Part shown: piece after piece, positions 23,262 to 34,959 of the stretch | Layout: each line of letters begins with the position of its first letter | Numbering within the stretch: the first letter of the stretch is position 1 | Source of the DNA: Polytrichum commune | Taxonomy: Eukaryota; Streptophyta; Polytrichopsida; Polytrichales; Polytrichaceae | Length of the DNA stretch: 64,000 bases | Assembly (NCBI GenBank): GCA_950295325.1 | Contig: OX485803.1 | Span: 31,930,001-31,994,000, forward strand | Direction of reading: 5' to 3' | Notes under the pieces: generated by a model | Databases searched by the model: none | What the model was told of the DNA's origin: nothing | The model's input: only the letters and a program-made list of their open reading frames with translations | Translations under genes and position numbers: made by a program

Positions 23262-23837
23262 TGTTGTAAGAGGCTAGGATGTGAGTTGTTATTGTGTTTT
23301 TACCTTCGGAAGGATTTGAGTGAATGAGGATAGGTAAGGAGAACTTGGATTGAGTAGTTAGTGAGTAGGCTAGTACAAATGGATGGAGACAACCAAAGTG
23401 ACTCAAGAGGCAAGTGCATTCGAATTGGGATGAATGGAGGATCACATGGAGCGCACAAGTGGACCACCTCATCATGGCCACTTAATGGGGAAGGCCCAAG
23501 GAAGAATGCAAGGTGGAGGATAAGCAAATTCTCAAAGCACCAATCAAATCACGAGTTAAGCATCGTGGTTTGAATTAAGTGGTGAGCGACGATTTGGGAA
23601 AGTAAGGGGAGAAAGTTATGGCGGCGGAAAGCGAAGGAGGCTAAGTTTGGGTTGAAGCATCCCAAGTTTGGTAAAGTGTGGTAGGTAGAAAGCCAAGGCT
23701 AGTTAAATGTTCGAATTAGGATCATTGTTGATCATTTGAGGGAGGAAGGCTTAGAAGATAGGATTGGCGCCTACTAAGTAGGAGGAAATCTCAAGGGCTT
23801 ATCGTGAGCCTTGAGGGTGCTCACCCCCTCAAGCTTA

Positions 23838-23846
23838 CTATATAAT
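23838..23846 (+). promoter_or_regulatory. LTR TATA box
   Basis: ACTATATAATCCC lies in the middle of the proposed LTR, followed by a pyrimidine-rich stretch, as expected for a retrotransposon promoter at the U3/R boundary. Confidence 0.5.
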
Positions 23847-24354
23847 CCCTCATTCTTCCCTCACTCATCCTCTCTTTCCTTTGTGCTCCAAGGCACCCCA
23901 CGAGTTATAAGTGTGGGTGTGGGAAGCCATATTGGAGCACATGTGTGTGCTTAGTTTTTAGTTTGAGAGCCAAGGCTTGTTAGCCTTGAAGAGGGCTTGA
24001 CCTCTTGGTAGAATTAGTGTTGACGTGAAGGATTTTAAAGTTAATTCATGATTCCAATTTGTGGTACTTTAAGTTCATGTTTTGAATACACGTGGTTGCA
24101 AGTTCCATGTTTAAGAGTTGAGCACTTGATGTTGTGATGAGTGCAAAAATATACTTGTGTGGATTAGTTAGTCTTAGTGAAGTTAGGAAATTCTCTCTCC
24201 CCCTCTCCTCTCTAGGATTTTAGGATTTTAGGATTAGAGAAGAATTGTGTGATTAGAAAGGGGTTGTTAGTAGAATTAGGGAAATTAGGTAGGAAGATTA
24301 GTTAAGGGCTTGAATAATTAGTGAGGTAGTTGGGGATTACAACTACAAAGTTGT

Positions 24355-24530
24355 GGGTTCATGAAGGAGCTGGGTTTATGAAGGAGCTGGGTTTGTTTAG
24401 TTAGAAAGTAAAGAGCTGGGTTTATGAAGGACCTGGGTTTGTTTAGTTAGAAGCTAAGAAGCTGGGTTTATGAAGGAGCTGGGTTTATGTAATTAGAAAG
24501 TAAAGAGATGGGTTCATGAAGGAGCTTAGT
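24355..24530. repeat. ~58-bp tandem repeats in LTR
   Basis: GAGCTGGGTTTATGAAGGA and TTAGTTAGAAAGTAAAGAG alternate three times with small changes. Confidence 0.8.
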
Positions 24531-24891
24531 AGATAGCCTACCTAATTAGCTCATAGACAAGTAGTTAGTTACATTATGCTAGTTAGTGTTATGTGTGGCT
24601 TTCACAAGTAAATGTATTTGAGATTGACTATAGAGAATAGTGTTTTTTTTAACACTTGCATCCTCTCTTTAAAAATAAACCACGTGTACAACTTAATGGA
24701 GAATGTGGAGCACTCTCGCGATGGCAAGACAAAGGAAGCAAAGACCAAAGTTAAATCCAAGACCACTTGAAGGGTGAACCTTGCACTATGGACTCATCCA
24801 AGTCCAAATCCAATACCGCGGAGGAATGTGAGTCCAAACCCACTACTCGGACTACGGACGCTTAAGGGTGGGGGGTTTGGCCTCACATAAT

Positions 24892-24911
24892 TGGTGCGTC
24901 CGCCGGGAGCG
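24892..24911 (+). other. Primer-binding site
   Basis: TGGTGCGTCCGCCGGGAGCG begins 4 bp after the LTR CA end. It starts with TGG, as expected for complementarity to a tRNA 3' CCA. I do not assign the tRNA. Confidence 0.55.
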
Positions 24912-25796
24912 AAGCGGAAGGTAGTTACAAGACTTGGAGGCGACTAGGAGACTTGGAGGCAACTAGGAAAAATTGGAGACACAAACTTGAGAGAAGGGAA
25001 GGAGCACCCGAAACTCGGTAAGTATTCTCTCTTTGGGTTACATTTGAATTCATTGTATTTCAACTATTCCTTGGAATGAATTGCATTGTCAATTACGCAA
25101 ATTCATTTTTGAGGAAGGAGCGCGGCGAAGGTACGTCCTCAACCTTTTTGGGGATTTGCTAAGAACTTAAAAGGAACCTATAACCGAGTAGCTCATTAAA
25201 ACATTAGAGGGTAAATTCACCTTAGGACATTGAACTTTGACACTCACCTCGGGGTGAGTCTCAAAGTTTTGGGAGTTGTCATTTCATGCTCTAGATTAAA
25301 TTAATATTTCACAAAGTTTATGGTGTTGTTACATTGAGTCACGATTGAGGGGAGTGCTAACTCACAGGGGGATGCGATTGCTCAAGGTATGTTTATTTCT
25401 TCAAAGTGAACTCATTAACTAATTAAGGAATGCCTTTTGTACTCGTGATTGTTGTTATCCGTTGTAGAGGGTAATTCCCGAATTGTGGATGGTGTGAGAA
25501 GTTGAAGGGTGAAGCCTCGACTTTTAACATAATCTACTCGGAAGGTCACCCCCTCACAATCGGTATTGTGGTGAGTGTTAATTTGCGGGAAGGTGCGGAG
25601 GTGATGCTCCGACTTAACCAAAAAATTAACATGAACATGCCTATCCCCTATTGGGATTCTTTCACCTAAGTGGGCTTGCAGGTTCTTTTCCTCACCTCCT
25701 AAAAAAATTATAACCACACCAAGACAAGTGAAAATATTAAGAGGGGAATTGCTAGGATTATGTGTGGTCAAGTGAGGGTCGATCGATTCTTATGGA

Positions 25797-26575
25797 ATGC
25801 AAGGTAGGACTCGCTCACAAAAACCAAGTTTGATAGTAGGACTAGAGAAATCTACTCGAAAGAGGCGGTCCTCTAAAATCAGTGATAGATTAGAACAAGA
25901 TAATGTTAGAATAGAGAGTTGTTTGAACGTCGAACCTAGGACTAGGTCAATTCTAGACACCTTAGAACTTGGAGCTCAACTTGAAGAGGAGATCACTCCC
26001 TCCAAATTGAGTGGTGAAACTTCTTCGGAAAATTACACACTTAGAGAAGAATTCCCGGTAGAAGTTGATAGGGGATTGTTGAATAGTTCACCGGTCACCA
26101 TGGCCGAGGAACGGGGGATGGATCCACCACCCATACCCCCAATTCCGCCCATACCTCCTATACCTCCAATAGACCCATTGGTTAGGCCAAGAGGCCTACC
26201 AATTGTGGTTCCACAAAATTTAGCGGCGATGGATATGCCATCTCATCTCCCTAAATTTTATGGGACCAAGGATGAGGACCCCTCTCGGCACATGGAACGG
26301 TATATCGAACGGTTGGCTAGCTTCCTCATAACCGACCCGGGTTATTGGTTAGTGTGGTTTCCTACCACTCTAGAGGGGGAAGCCTATGAATGGTATCGAG
26401 ATCATGCCGAGGGACATTTTAGGGGATGGGAACAATTACAAAGGGAGTTTCTTAACGAATTTAGGCCGGAAGTGGGTCAAAGTACCGCATTAAGGGCATT
26501 GTCGTCATTGAAGCAAGGAAGGGAGGAAGAAATTTCGGCTTACATTAGGAGGTTTGATTTAGTGTGCAGGTTGAG
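25797..26575 (+). pseudogene. gag of nested gypsy-type element, truncated
   Basis: The frame opens at ATG 25797. A charged N-terminal part is followed by a PPIPPI repeat (about residues 110-125). The Retrotrans_gag domain then follows: LPKFYGTKDEDPSRHMERYI, WFPTTLEGEAYEWY, GWEQLQREFLNEF and EISAYIRRFDLVC. These are hallmark blocks of plant Ty3/gypsy Gag. After VCR the match ends and unrelated sequence continues to a stop at 26738. The zinc knuckle and all of pol are missing, so the gene is truncated. Confidence 0.85.
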
Positions 26576-26595
26576 GGTTTCGTTTCATGTGGTTT

Positions 26596-27397
26596 CTATG
26601 AAAAACTTGGTGTTCCTCTCATCTCGGCATGAGAACGCTTGTTGGTTCGGGAAGGGGCTGCTTCATGCTCGTCGACGACGTCGTCGTCGTCGTCTTGCAG
26701 GTCAACGAAGGCTGGTCGCGTGGGCGCGGCGATATTAGGCCTACGAGGGAGTGATGTCCTTGGTTTAGGGTGCGGCCGACATTCTGTTGTTGGAGCTGGG
26801 CAAGCCTTCAAGGTCTCGAGTGTGGGCTTCATAAACCGGCGCTCCTGCACTCTTGCTCCGGGGGGGGAGGGTAAACGACATCTTTCAATTCGGGGTTGAG
26901 ATCCAACCAGACTGCATTATCGTGGAGGATGTCCCACACTTCACCATTAACAGGTTGCAAAGTAACCTTCAGATCCTTACCTTGTTTCGTGGTCTTTAAA
27001 TTGGGGTAGACATGGAGCTTCCACCTTGAGCCGTTTGAATCAATGGGTCCACATGCGCAACCTGCGACGCGGTGATCTGTGAGCTGTAACTTGCTGGGAA
27101 AAAATCCTCTGCAGTACAAACACAACCAATCATCCCTGGCATTTCCGACATCCCGTGAGCGATTGCGGGTGCATTCCAGCTTTAACTCGATATACACACA
27201 CCTCCTCACGTGCTGCTCCACCCACCCGACAGAGCCCCTGTTGACGTAGTATGTCACCTCGTCCTCTTCTGGTGCGGGCGCTCGTGGCCGGCGGTCCATA
27301 TTTTGCAAACGGCAATGCAAATCAATGGCCATAAACAAAGCAGCCATGTCCGCCATAGGCCACAAAGCGATTACACACAAATGCACTCTGCCCTGTC
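26596..27397 (-). pseudogene. Unrecognised C2HC-finger protein fragment of MULE-1
   Basis: An exon-like minus-strand stretch begins after an acceptor (TTGTGACAG, about 27398) and contains ADMAALFMAIDLHCRL and a zinc-finger-like CLYCRGFFPSKLQLTDHRVA followed by GCACGP (C-x2-C ... H ... C). The open frame ends at 26829. A run of eight G on the + strand (26860-26867) is the likely site of a one-base slip, because the next frame continues with matching character (Pro/Arg-rich, then an Asp run DLQDDDDDVVDE) to a stop at 26596. It is cut there by the nested LTR element. It may be the 5' half of the gene whose 3' half lies at 21400-22890. Confidence 0.5.
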
Positions 27398-29594
27398 ACA
27401 AGTAAGGAGGAAATAGAATAAAGATGCAGCAAGAAGATTGTAACATGCGACATGTTACATGCGACACGTTACACTAACACTATATATTTCAAACAAAGAC
27501 TGAATTTGCCTGTCTCCACATGGCCCTGAATCAATCTGTTCACATTGAGCATAAATATATACAACAACAGCACATGAAGTCATATTTATCTGTTGGCCTA
27601 CAAACAGTCCAGTAATGGACTATGCCAATACAAGAAAATTGTAACAAGGTACTACAATATACTTTGTATCCATCCAAGGAAATGCAAGTGACACATCTAT
27701 CCATCTCATTACATTGTAACTTTCATGCACTGCTTGACAACATTAAAATGCTAAGTTGATGCAAATTTGTAATAGATAAACCTAAAATTTTTGAGGAATG
27801 ATTGAATCAGCTCTATGAGATGTCCAATGGCTAAATCACCATTCTTATGTGCCACAATCTGATGTAATTCCAGCCTGAGGTAACTCAGAACCCTTCAGGG
27901 AAAGTTCTCAAGCACGTCATTGATAATTTGTGTACCAGCATTGCCATGCATATATGAATAAAAAATTCAAGCTTCCTGTACTCTTGGATCAAGGAAAGCA
28001 TGTCAGTCCATAATCATATGTCTTGCAGGAATTTGAACAATTGAATGTTCATGGTTCCTGAAGGAGGACAATGCATGCCAAATGTAGAACATGCTAGAAT
28101 TTTTTCAAACTAATGAATAAAAGACAAAATAAGTATATAACCTTTTCAACGCAAATTATATAGGGCACAGTATCACTGGCAGAGACACGATGGCCATTCT
28201 GCTTCCGCCTCAAAGCAACCTGATTGCAACAAACATAGTCACAACATATTTTAGAGGACCAACCTTCCAGAGTAAGATTGTTGAATAACAAAGGTAAGAT
28301 ATTTCACTCGGTTTGCTCAAGAAGTACCTAAGATGTAACCAGTATAACCCCTTTGTCTTCATCTAATTTGGAGTTGTCTTTTCCACGAAAAAAAGTGAGC
28401 TTCAACATGGAAGAGAATATGAGATTATGGGAGAAAACAACCTTTTCAACGCAAATTACCTCTTTATACATTAGAGACTGTATAATCAGGAAGTGACTTA
28501 CCTTCCATAACTAAGAGTGTATGGCCTCTACCACTTCAAGATTGACTACTTATCAAACTTTCCACCTCAATCAATCATATTAAAAAGTGATACAGAAAAA
28601 ATGTTCACTTACAGAAAAGAGTCAGTGGATCGAGGTATAAAATCAAGGAAAGCATCCCGATCAGCAATCAATGCATCATCAAATATCTCCTGCAGATTAC
28701 AAACTTGAGCACACATCCTGTAGATGCCTCTTTGTCTACCAGCACAAACCTACATATGTAGCCTGTCTAGTGTAGAACCTTATATTGAAGAAATTTTGAC
28801 CTTGTTGATTTCACATAAATTCCGGTAAACCTTACATTTTGTCTCTTGTGATGATTTGAAAGAATGACAGTTGACTTGTTGAGAGAGTGGCTTTCTCAAG
28901 GTATGAGAGCAAACAAAAGTCACCTTCATTTTGGTAGGCAAATCAGCTGTTGGATTCCCTGGGCCTCCATCCTGTAGGGCAAACCATGAATGCACAAACC
29001 CTAAACCCTAAACCAGCGGATCGCATAAAAACTAGCCGTGTCCACCACATTGAAAATTAGGGCTAATACGGAGGCGATTGCTAAGCGAGACCCTAGCCGA
29101 CGGGAAGGAGAGCTTTGAGAACAAAAAAGCAAATAAATGAGGTGTACATCCACATTGGAGATAATAAAACTTCCAAATTCATCGCAGCAACCGCGTACCA
29201 AACTGATTCGCATCAAAACACAACGACTTAATCACCACACCCGAACCGACCGAGGACTCTAGCTTCTTGAGGATCTTGTCACATGTATAAAATGGGACGC
29301 CTAGTGGCTCATGGCAGACATAGAGAAGCAAGCAGATATATGCATCAAGATTGACATTCAAGAAATTACTGCGCAAAATGCACACAGATCGGAGTGGTTC
29401 CGCAAAAAGAACTCTCTAGATACCGATGTTCAATAATCTTCTCTACAATGCTCTTCTTTACCCTTACACAGAAACTTCAGCTAAACCAGCAACCCTAAAC
29501 CAGCAGGCTTGCTGTGACTACTTCTTCTCCATGTGAAGTTGGATTTACATTTAGTAACTTTAGTAACACTACAAATGGCAGCACAACTTGTTAC
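27398..29594 (-). other. Probable captured host gene segment, mostly non-coding
   Basis: Several exon-sized minus-strand pieces with plausible splice sites are present. They include about 28690-28613 (EIFDDALIADRDAFLDFIPR) and about 28968-28921 (GGPGNPTADLPTKMK), as well as the DNA polymerase alpha-like exon at 28142-28219. A plus-strand telo-box-like CAAACCCTAAACCCTAAACC near 28997 would fall upstream of or in a 5' leader. AACCTTTTCAACGCAAATTA is repeated exactly at about 28140 and 28440. Confidence 0.4.
28142..28219 (-). pseudogene. Exon resembling DNA polymerase alpha catalytic subunit
   Basis: A 78-bp stretch with AG before it and GT after it encodes 26 residues starting VALRRKQNGH and containing DTVPYIIC. 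From memory of the family, B-family polymerase alpha has a comparable HVQVAL..K....GDTVPYIIC segment late in the polymerase domain. A single exon this short is suggestive and not decisive. Its location inside a MULE fits gene-fragment capture (Pack-MULE behaviour). Confidence 0.5.
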
Positions 29595-30069
29595 ATAGAA
29601 GACAGTCCATTTTGGCGGAAATCTACACTCTTTGCTAAATGCCTAGGTTACGATCAATGAGAGGCATGGTTATGATCCCTTTAGCGCATCATTGTTGCAA
29701 TCGCATCACTTCATGCAAGACAGTCCATTGCGGCAGAAATCCGGAGTGTGCAGGTTACAATGATTCAGCAACCATGGCTGGATGGACGTCTTCCAAAGAG
29801 GCACCCCAAAACACAGTCCCCGAGGGTGATTAGGTTACCTTGGTGGGTGGATGCCGGCCATGGTCCTCATGGCATGGGGATGCCATGATGGAAGGTGATG
29901 TGATGTGAAGCTGGGCATGGGCAGCCTGGCGTGCCACGGTGTCGTTACGGCTGGGCCAGTAGAGGCTCTGCTGCAGGCAGGCCAGGACCCGACCCCCGAG
30001 GGGCTGACCCACTGCCATGCCTCGATTTCAGCACAACATTTAACACCATTGGGTTTGGTAATGTTAGGG
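29595..30069 (-). repeat. MULE-1 right terminal inverted repeat
   Basis: Inverse of the left repeat, ending GGTAATGTTAGGG at 30069 directly before the TGGTAGACA target duplication. It differs mainly by substitutions and a few indels, indicating an old insertion. Confidence 0.88.
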
Positions 30070-30078
30070 TGGTAGACA

Positions 30079-31294
30079 TGGTTATTGTTTATGAAGTTAC
30101 AGACTTTGTGAAGTGACTTATGTATTCTCAAGCCTGTAGCTTCATAAATTATTACATATGCTGGTACTAAAGATGGTAGCTCACCTTCACAGGAATCACT
30201 TCAGAATGAGACTTTGAGAATTACTTTGAAGTCTCCGTTTTTGGCATTTCTCATGCTTGTTGTGCACCCAGATTTGTTTCCTGCATTGTGTCTGAGAAAG
30301 ATTATTTCAAGGCATTAATATTATGATATGTGGACCTTGTTCGTCATGCAATACCTGTTTCATAATGATTCTATTGAAGTCAGATGCAACCACCAGAACT
30401 AATGAGGACTTAAATGTTATTGGATGTTGAGAGCCATGATGATGACTCAAAATGTTATTTGCATGTTATTAGTTTAATGATCAATTAAGGACAAATGAGG
30501 GTCACTGCTAATTATCTGCTGTACACGAGGTTATTCCTAACTAGATGGTATGCACTGCCATAGCACAAGGGAATTTTACCAAAAGTTATTAAGGTTAGTT
30601 CCCTATTGGGTCTTCATACAGTACCTGTATTAGAAGGTATTGATATCTAAGTATCTGAAAGGAGTTCTAGAAGTATAATGACAGTAACGACACAGACTGA
30701 TCACTATAAGCAGGCAAGATTTGGAGCTTGAATTATTGTCCTTCAAATGGTGGCAACAAATATTCTGATATACGCACTTATGGAGCCTGCAGATCATGTA
30801 AATAGTCTGTTTGTATGACATAAGTGTCTTTGAATTATAAATCGCCACTCTGTTGACTCTGATAAGGTATAAATGATGGCCCTACCTCAGAACACCTTGC
30901 AATCTCTTCCTCAAATTCTTTGGTCATTCCAAGTGGAGTTAAGGCAAATGTAGAGAGACAGAGAGTACCTTGTTTTCAAACATTTGATCTAATGTTTGTG
31001 AGCCAAAATTGCACATTAATGAGTTGAATTGTGTGCTTGATGTATGCAGGGATTTGTTAGAGTTGGTTTTGAAATTCTGCGCAAGAGGGTCAAGTAGGTT
31101 CTTATGATTAGCAATTATCTATGTGAATGCTTCCCAGAATACACTAGACAACAGACCTCAGGACATGGTTCGGTCTACCTAATTGTTGGAGTGCATGAAC
31201 AGAATTCATTAGTGCCATAGCTATTTGGTATACAATCTTCACATACTTGTGTTAGAAAATGCCACATTTAAGCATCTAGTGTACTGCGTATGCG
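30079..31294. other. Intergenic and GDSL promoter
   Basis: Nothing recognisable. The last few hundred bases presumably hold the promoter and 5' UTR of the GDSL gene. Confidence 0.4.
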
Positions 31295-34200
31295 ATGATT
31301 GTTCAACTGGTTCTTGTGGTGTCACTCTTTGCAATGGGCCGAAGAACCAAAGCTGAAGCAGCAGCCTTCACTTGTCCAGAGGCTATTTTCTGCTTTGGAG
31401 ACTCGACAAGCGACACAGGAAATGCTGTGGCTGTAGGTTACGCACATGTGAACTATCCTTATGAGAAAGTTGATCAAAACTTTGACGATCAGCCAGGACG
31501 CAACCGCTTCTGTGATGGGCGCTTAATCATTGACTTTGTCGGTAAACTACTTACTTTATTGTTTTCTTATTATAAGTGTGCAACCTTTCTTCATACAACA
31601 TAGATAGTACTTTTCTCTGTAATCAACTTGTGTACTTGTGTCCTGGTGCACATCTAATTCTTAATCCAAATATTAGGGACTTACATCCACCACCCATGGT
31701 TTTACCTGGATATATATATATATATATATAAGTTTGGCCAATCACCCACAACCAGATTAATTGAGTTTTGAAAGTGTGGAAGAGTCGAGGCCATGTGTTT
31801 TGTGGCATTCTTTGCATAGTGTGTTATCCGCTGCATTATTCCAAGCTAGAAACGCTGAGTGATTTACATGTGAAACCTCCATGATATTTACCTATTCGGT
31901 TTAGTTGCTGAATAATGTTAGAGAGAGAGAGAGAGAGAGAGAGAGAATCCTTTTAAGTCCTTGGTCATTCGATTTTTGAGGGTAGTAAGGGGTTGAGAGG
32001 GTTGCATCTTTCTCTCTCAATAATCAATGGGCAACAAGAAGAACTGGATAACATTTGGGTTTTGTGGGTGGGATGAGTCTGGAGCTTTGCTCCATAGAAA
32101 CCCACAAAGCCAATTATTTAGAGAGTGATTTTATAGTGATAGTTGGAGATGCTCTTAATGCTCTTAATGCTCCACTTACATTCATTGTTCTAACACAGAG
32201 AGCCATTTCTAGGACAATGAAAAGTATGTAGCTTGATATACCACCGAATTGGTTGAACCTATCAGTGCTTATCAGGAAGACATTTGTAGAAATCAGTTCA
32301 TCAAGGTTGTCAATTCCCATGGATGTTTGCACCTAAATTCTGGTGAGCTGAAACACAATTGGATGATGCCCTCCTAATTCATTGTCTTCATGAGCAGCTG
32401 AAGCTTTTGGATTCCCATTCCTGTTGCCCTACGCAAGGCACTACAACTTGTCGAGATACGCATATGGTTGCAACTTTGCATATGCATTTGCAACCGCCGC
32501 TCTTGTCAATGCTCGGACGCCCTTTTTCCTCCAGCTCGAGGTGGAACAGTTTCTTGAGTTCAAGATGTTGGACAATTGTAAGCACAGCCATCAACCTCCT
32601 TCACCATGATGTTGGCATCGATTTTAAGAGATTCATTAGTTTGCAGAGTATGACGTTACTGTAGCCATTATATGATCAGTTATTCCACCTCTCATTCCTT
32701 TTACAGTTGCCAGCAACATTGCACTTAATTCTGCTGGTGCCCAGTGTATTATTTGTCAAAATGTGAAATGACTTTTTATGAGTATGTCATATGTCTTCGT
32801 CCTGATATTGTTTCCATAACTTTCATCATGTGCTGTCCATGCATCCATGCAGCAACCATAAAGTCTGAAAATGCGCTCTATATCATACCAGAGATTGGTG
32901 GGAACGACTTTTTCTATGCTTACCTTGCAGGCATGAGTGTAACTCATGTGATGGCAATCGAAGTACCTGCTGCCATAACTTCCATCCGAGTTAATCTGCA
33001 AGTGAGTTGCTAGTAATTCACCATTACTGACTTCACTTGTGCTGTACATATAATTCCTGTTATTAGTTCGTTGCAGTAGACGTGAGAGCAGGTTGCTAAC
33101 ATCGGTAAGCCAAATAAAACTGAACTCTGCAGCAACATGGTGTGTGGGCTGCCTTATGTGGTCACTCTTCTTAACTGAACACCTATATTTGAGTGGTATA
33201 TGCCAAGGTTTGTACTTAAATAGCAGACACCAAATTGACATGTTTTAAAATAAGATATGAACATTTTGCTCAAAATATAGACATCATTCTAGGTCCAATA
33301 GGGAACACAAACAGGGAGGGCCCATGCGAGCACTCGAAGAACAAGAGGATTTTGCTTTGACCTCTTATAAATGTTAACATCCAATTATGAAAACTTGACA
33401 TGACAGTCGTCGTGATTCTCAATTACTAAGCAGATGAGACAATTACTACATAGTGATCTGATCCGATCCAATGACCAAAGTTACCTGTGGAGTTGGAAGT
33501 GCCCACAATAGGGCCACATATCTTACTGATAATCTATTGGCTTACATCATGGGCAGGAGCTGATTGCCCTTGGGGCGAACAATTTTGCGGTGTTCAATGT
33601 CCCTCCCCAAGGATGCCATCCGGTTATTTTGACGCTTTTCGAGTGGAGGAGCCCAACGAAGGACGAGTTTGGCTGTTTGACAGAGTACAACAATGTTGTG
33701 CAGGCCTTCAATGACGAGCTGACAGCCACAATCTCACTGTTGCAGCAGACATTTCCAACTACAAATTTCCTTATGTTTGATTACTACACAGCCATGATCG
33801 AGATACTTACAAACCTCGAAACCTATGGTAAGCAGACCAAATCCACCTGTCTTGACTTGAAATACTTCCATGACATTGTTTAAGTGTTGTGAGCTTGATC
33901 CCTTTTGATTCAGACTCAAGGATTCAATCTCCCGTACTCAGGGTCCACATTTCTAGGAATGAATGCTGAGCAACGAGCATAGTCAAGTGGTGAGCTCCTA
34001 TTAGTCCTCACCCCATTATGAGCTTTTCTCATAATGTAAAGCCTTCACACATTCTCATATTAAAGCTCAAAATTGCACAATACTAGAGTTTTCCTTTGAT
34101 TCAATCGAAGTTTTGGCTAGGAGTTTACTGTTTTGCATGCAGTACTTTTTCATATACAGTAAATTTTTGGTGCATGCATGGAATCGGTGTGGAGGTTTAA

Positions 34201-34959
34201 ACGGAGAACATTGTATATCAGTTCATCGAAGGCCAAACTCATTTTAGCACCTCTTGGCATGCTAAAATGAGTTCGGCCTTCAGTGAACCAATATAAAATT
34301 TTCTTCACTCAAACCTCCACACCGATTCAAAGCATGCACCAAAAACTTACCAAACATGCAAAGTATTGCATGGAAAACATCCAACTCCTGATCAAAACTC
34401 TGATTGAATTCTAGGATAACTCTATAATTCTCTTCCACGATGTTCGATGTTTGCATCAAAGTGCCTTTGATTCCAGGTCCTACGGAACACTCTTTACGAA
34501 CCTTAATATATCGTCAAGAGATAATCAACAATTTTTCGCAGGACCGCATGAAAGACACTAGTATCCATCATTTATTACCTTGCCACTTGATGCCTTCTAG
34601 GATTCAACAGAAGCCAAGCGCTGAATGCATGTTGTGGCTATGGAGGAAAATACAACTACAATCCACTGGTGACATGCGGCAACGCAGGACTCGTCTTAGA
34701 CCCCTTAACATTTTCGGTTGCATTTGTGAACATCTCGGAGCCCTGCTCCCATCCCGAACAATATTTGTCTTGGGATGGCTTCCACACCACACAAGCCTTG
34801 CACCAAGTTGTAGCTTCCTTCTTCCTAACAGGCCGGTTTGTGGATGGTCCCATGGGAATCTCAAACTTAACCGCGCTTTGTGGTTTAAATTCTCCTGGCA
34901 AAGGAAACTCTCATGAAGTTAGCAACTTTGGGCACCTCAATCCCTACAAGGACTTCTAA
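31295..34959 (+). CDS. GDSL-type esterase/lipase, secreted
   Basis: Five exons: 31295-31541, 32398-32577, 32853-33001, 33557-33827 and 34601-34959. Introns are GT..AG and the phases join cleanly, giving 401 residues. An N-terminal hydrophobic signal peptide (VQLVLVVSLFAM) precedes block I IFCFGDSTSDTGN with the nucleophile Ser. Block III is PEIGGNDFFYAY. ANNFAVFNVPPQGCHP and NACCGYGGKYNYNP are family hallmarks, and block V is SWDGFHTTQA with catalytic Asp and His. This is the plant GDSL/SGNH class related to ENOD8 and alpha-fucosidase-like esterases, usually extracellular. Block II reads YGCNFAYAFATA, lacking the usual NFAxxGA glycine, so catalysis may be altered. Intron 1 has TA and GA microsatellites (about 31709 and 31920) and intron 4 a long foldback. 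Confidence 0.92.
34159..34340. mobile_element. 182-bp foldback element in GDSL intron 4
   Basis: The left arm, starting GTAAATTTTTGGTGCATGC, is mirrored by the right arm ending GCATGCACCAAAAACTTAC. Pairing continues through ATCGGTGTGGAGGTTT and GGCC-AACTCATTTTAGCA to a short loop near 34255. The arms are about 88 bp with few mismatches. It is either a foldback MITE or a small-RNA hairpin locus. Confidence 0.85.

Larger units (their letters stand above)
23262..24887 (+). repeat. 5' LTR of nested retrotransposon
   Basis: The proposed LTR starts TGTTGTAAGAGGC and ends GGCCTCACA, just before a TGG-type primer-binding site. The right edge is well supported by that site. The left edge is a best guess because no second LTR is available for comparison. 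Inside are a TATA box near 23840 and short tandem repeats at 24355-24530. Confidence 0.6.
23262..26575 (+). mobile_element. Nested gypsy-type LTR retrotransposon, 5' part only
   Basis: A 5' LTR, primer-binding-site region, leader and gag are present in order. The element breaks off within gag at about 26575, where minus-strand MULE gene sequence resumes. There is no pol, and no second LTR in the window. It interrupts MULE-1, so it is younger than that insertion or was carried by it. Confidence 0.75.
19148..30069. mobile_element. 10.9-kb Mutator-like element (MULE-1), composite
   Basis: The ends are CCCTAACATTACCAAACCCA and its exact inverse, flanked by the identical 9-bp direct repeat TGGTAGACA at 19139-19147 and 30070-30078. 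Nine-base duplications with long terminal inverted repeats are diagnostic of the Mutator superfamily. The interior holds a decayed transposase N-terminus (+), a tandem duplication, a minus-strand gene in pieces, a nested LTR retrotransposon and an exon resembling DNA polymerase alpha. It lacks a complete transposase and would depend on a relative such as the copy starting at 61219. Confidence 0.92.

Noticed and set aside
28997-29016. Telomere-like CCCTAAACCCTAAACC
   Set aside because: Only about two units; better explained as plant telo-box promoter motifs than an interstitial telomere.
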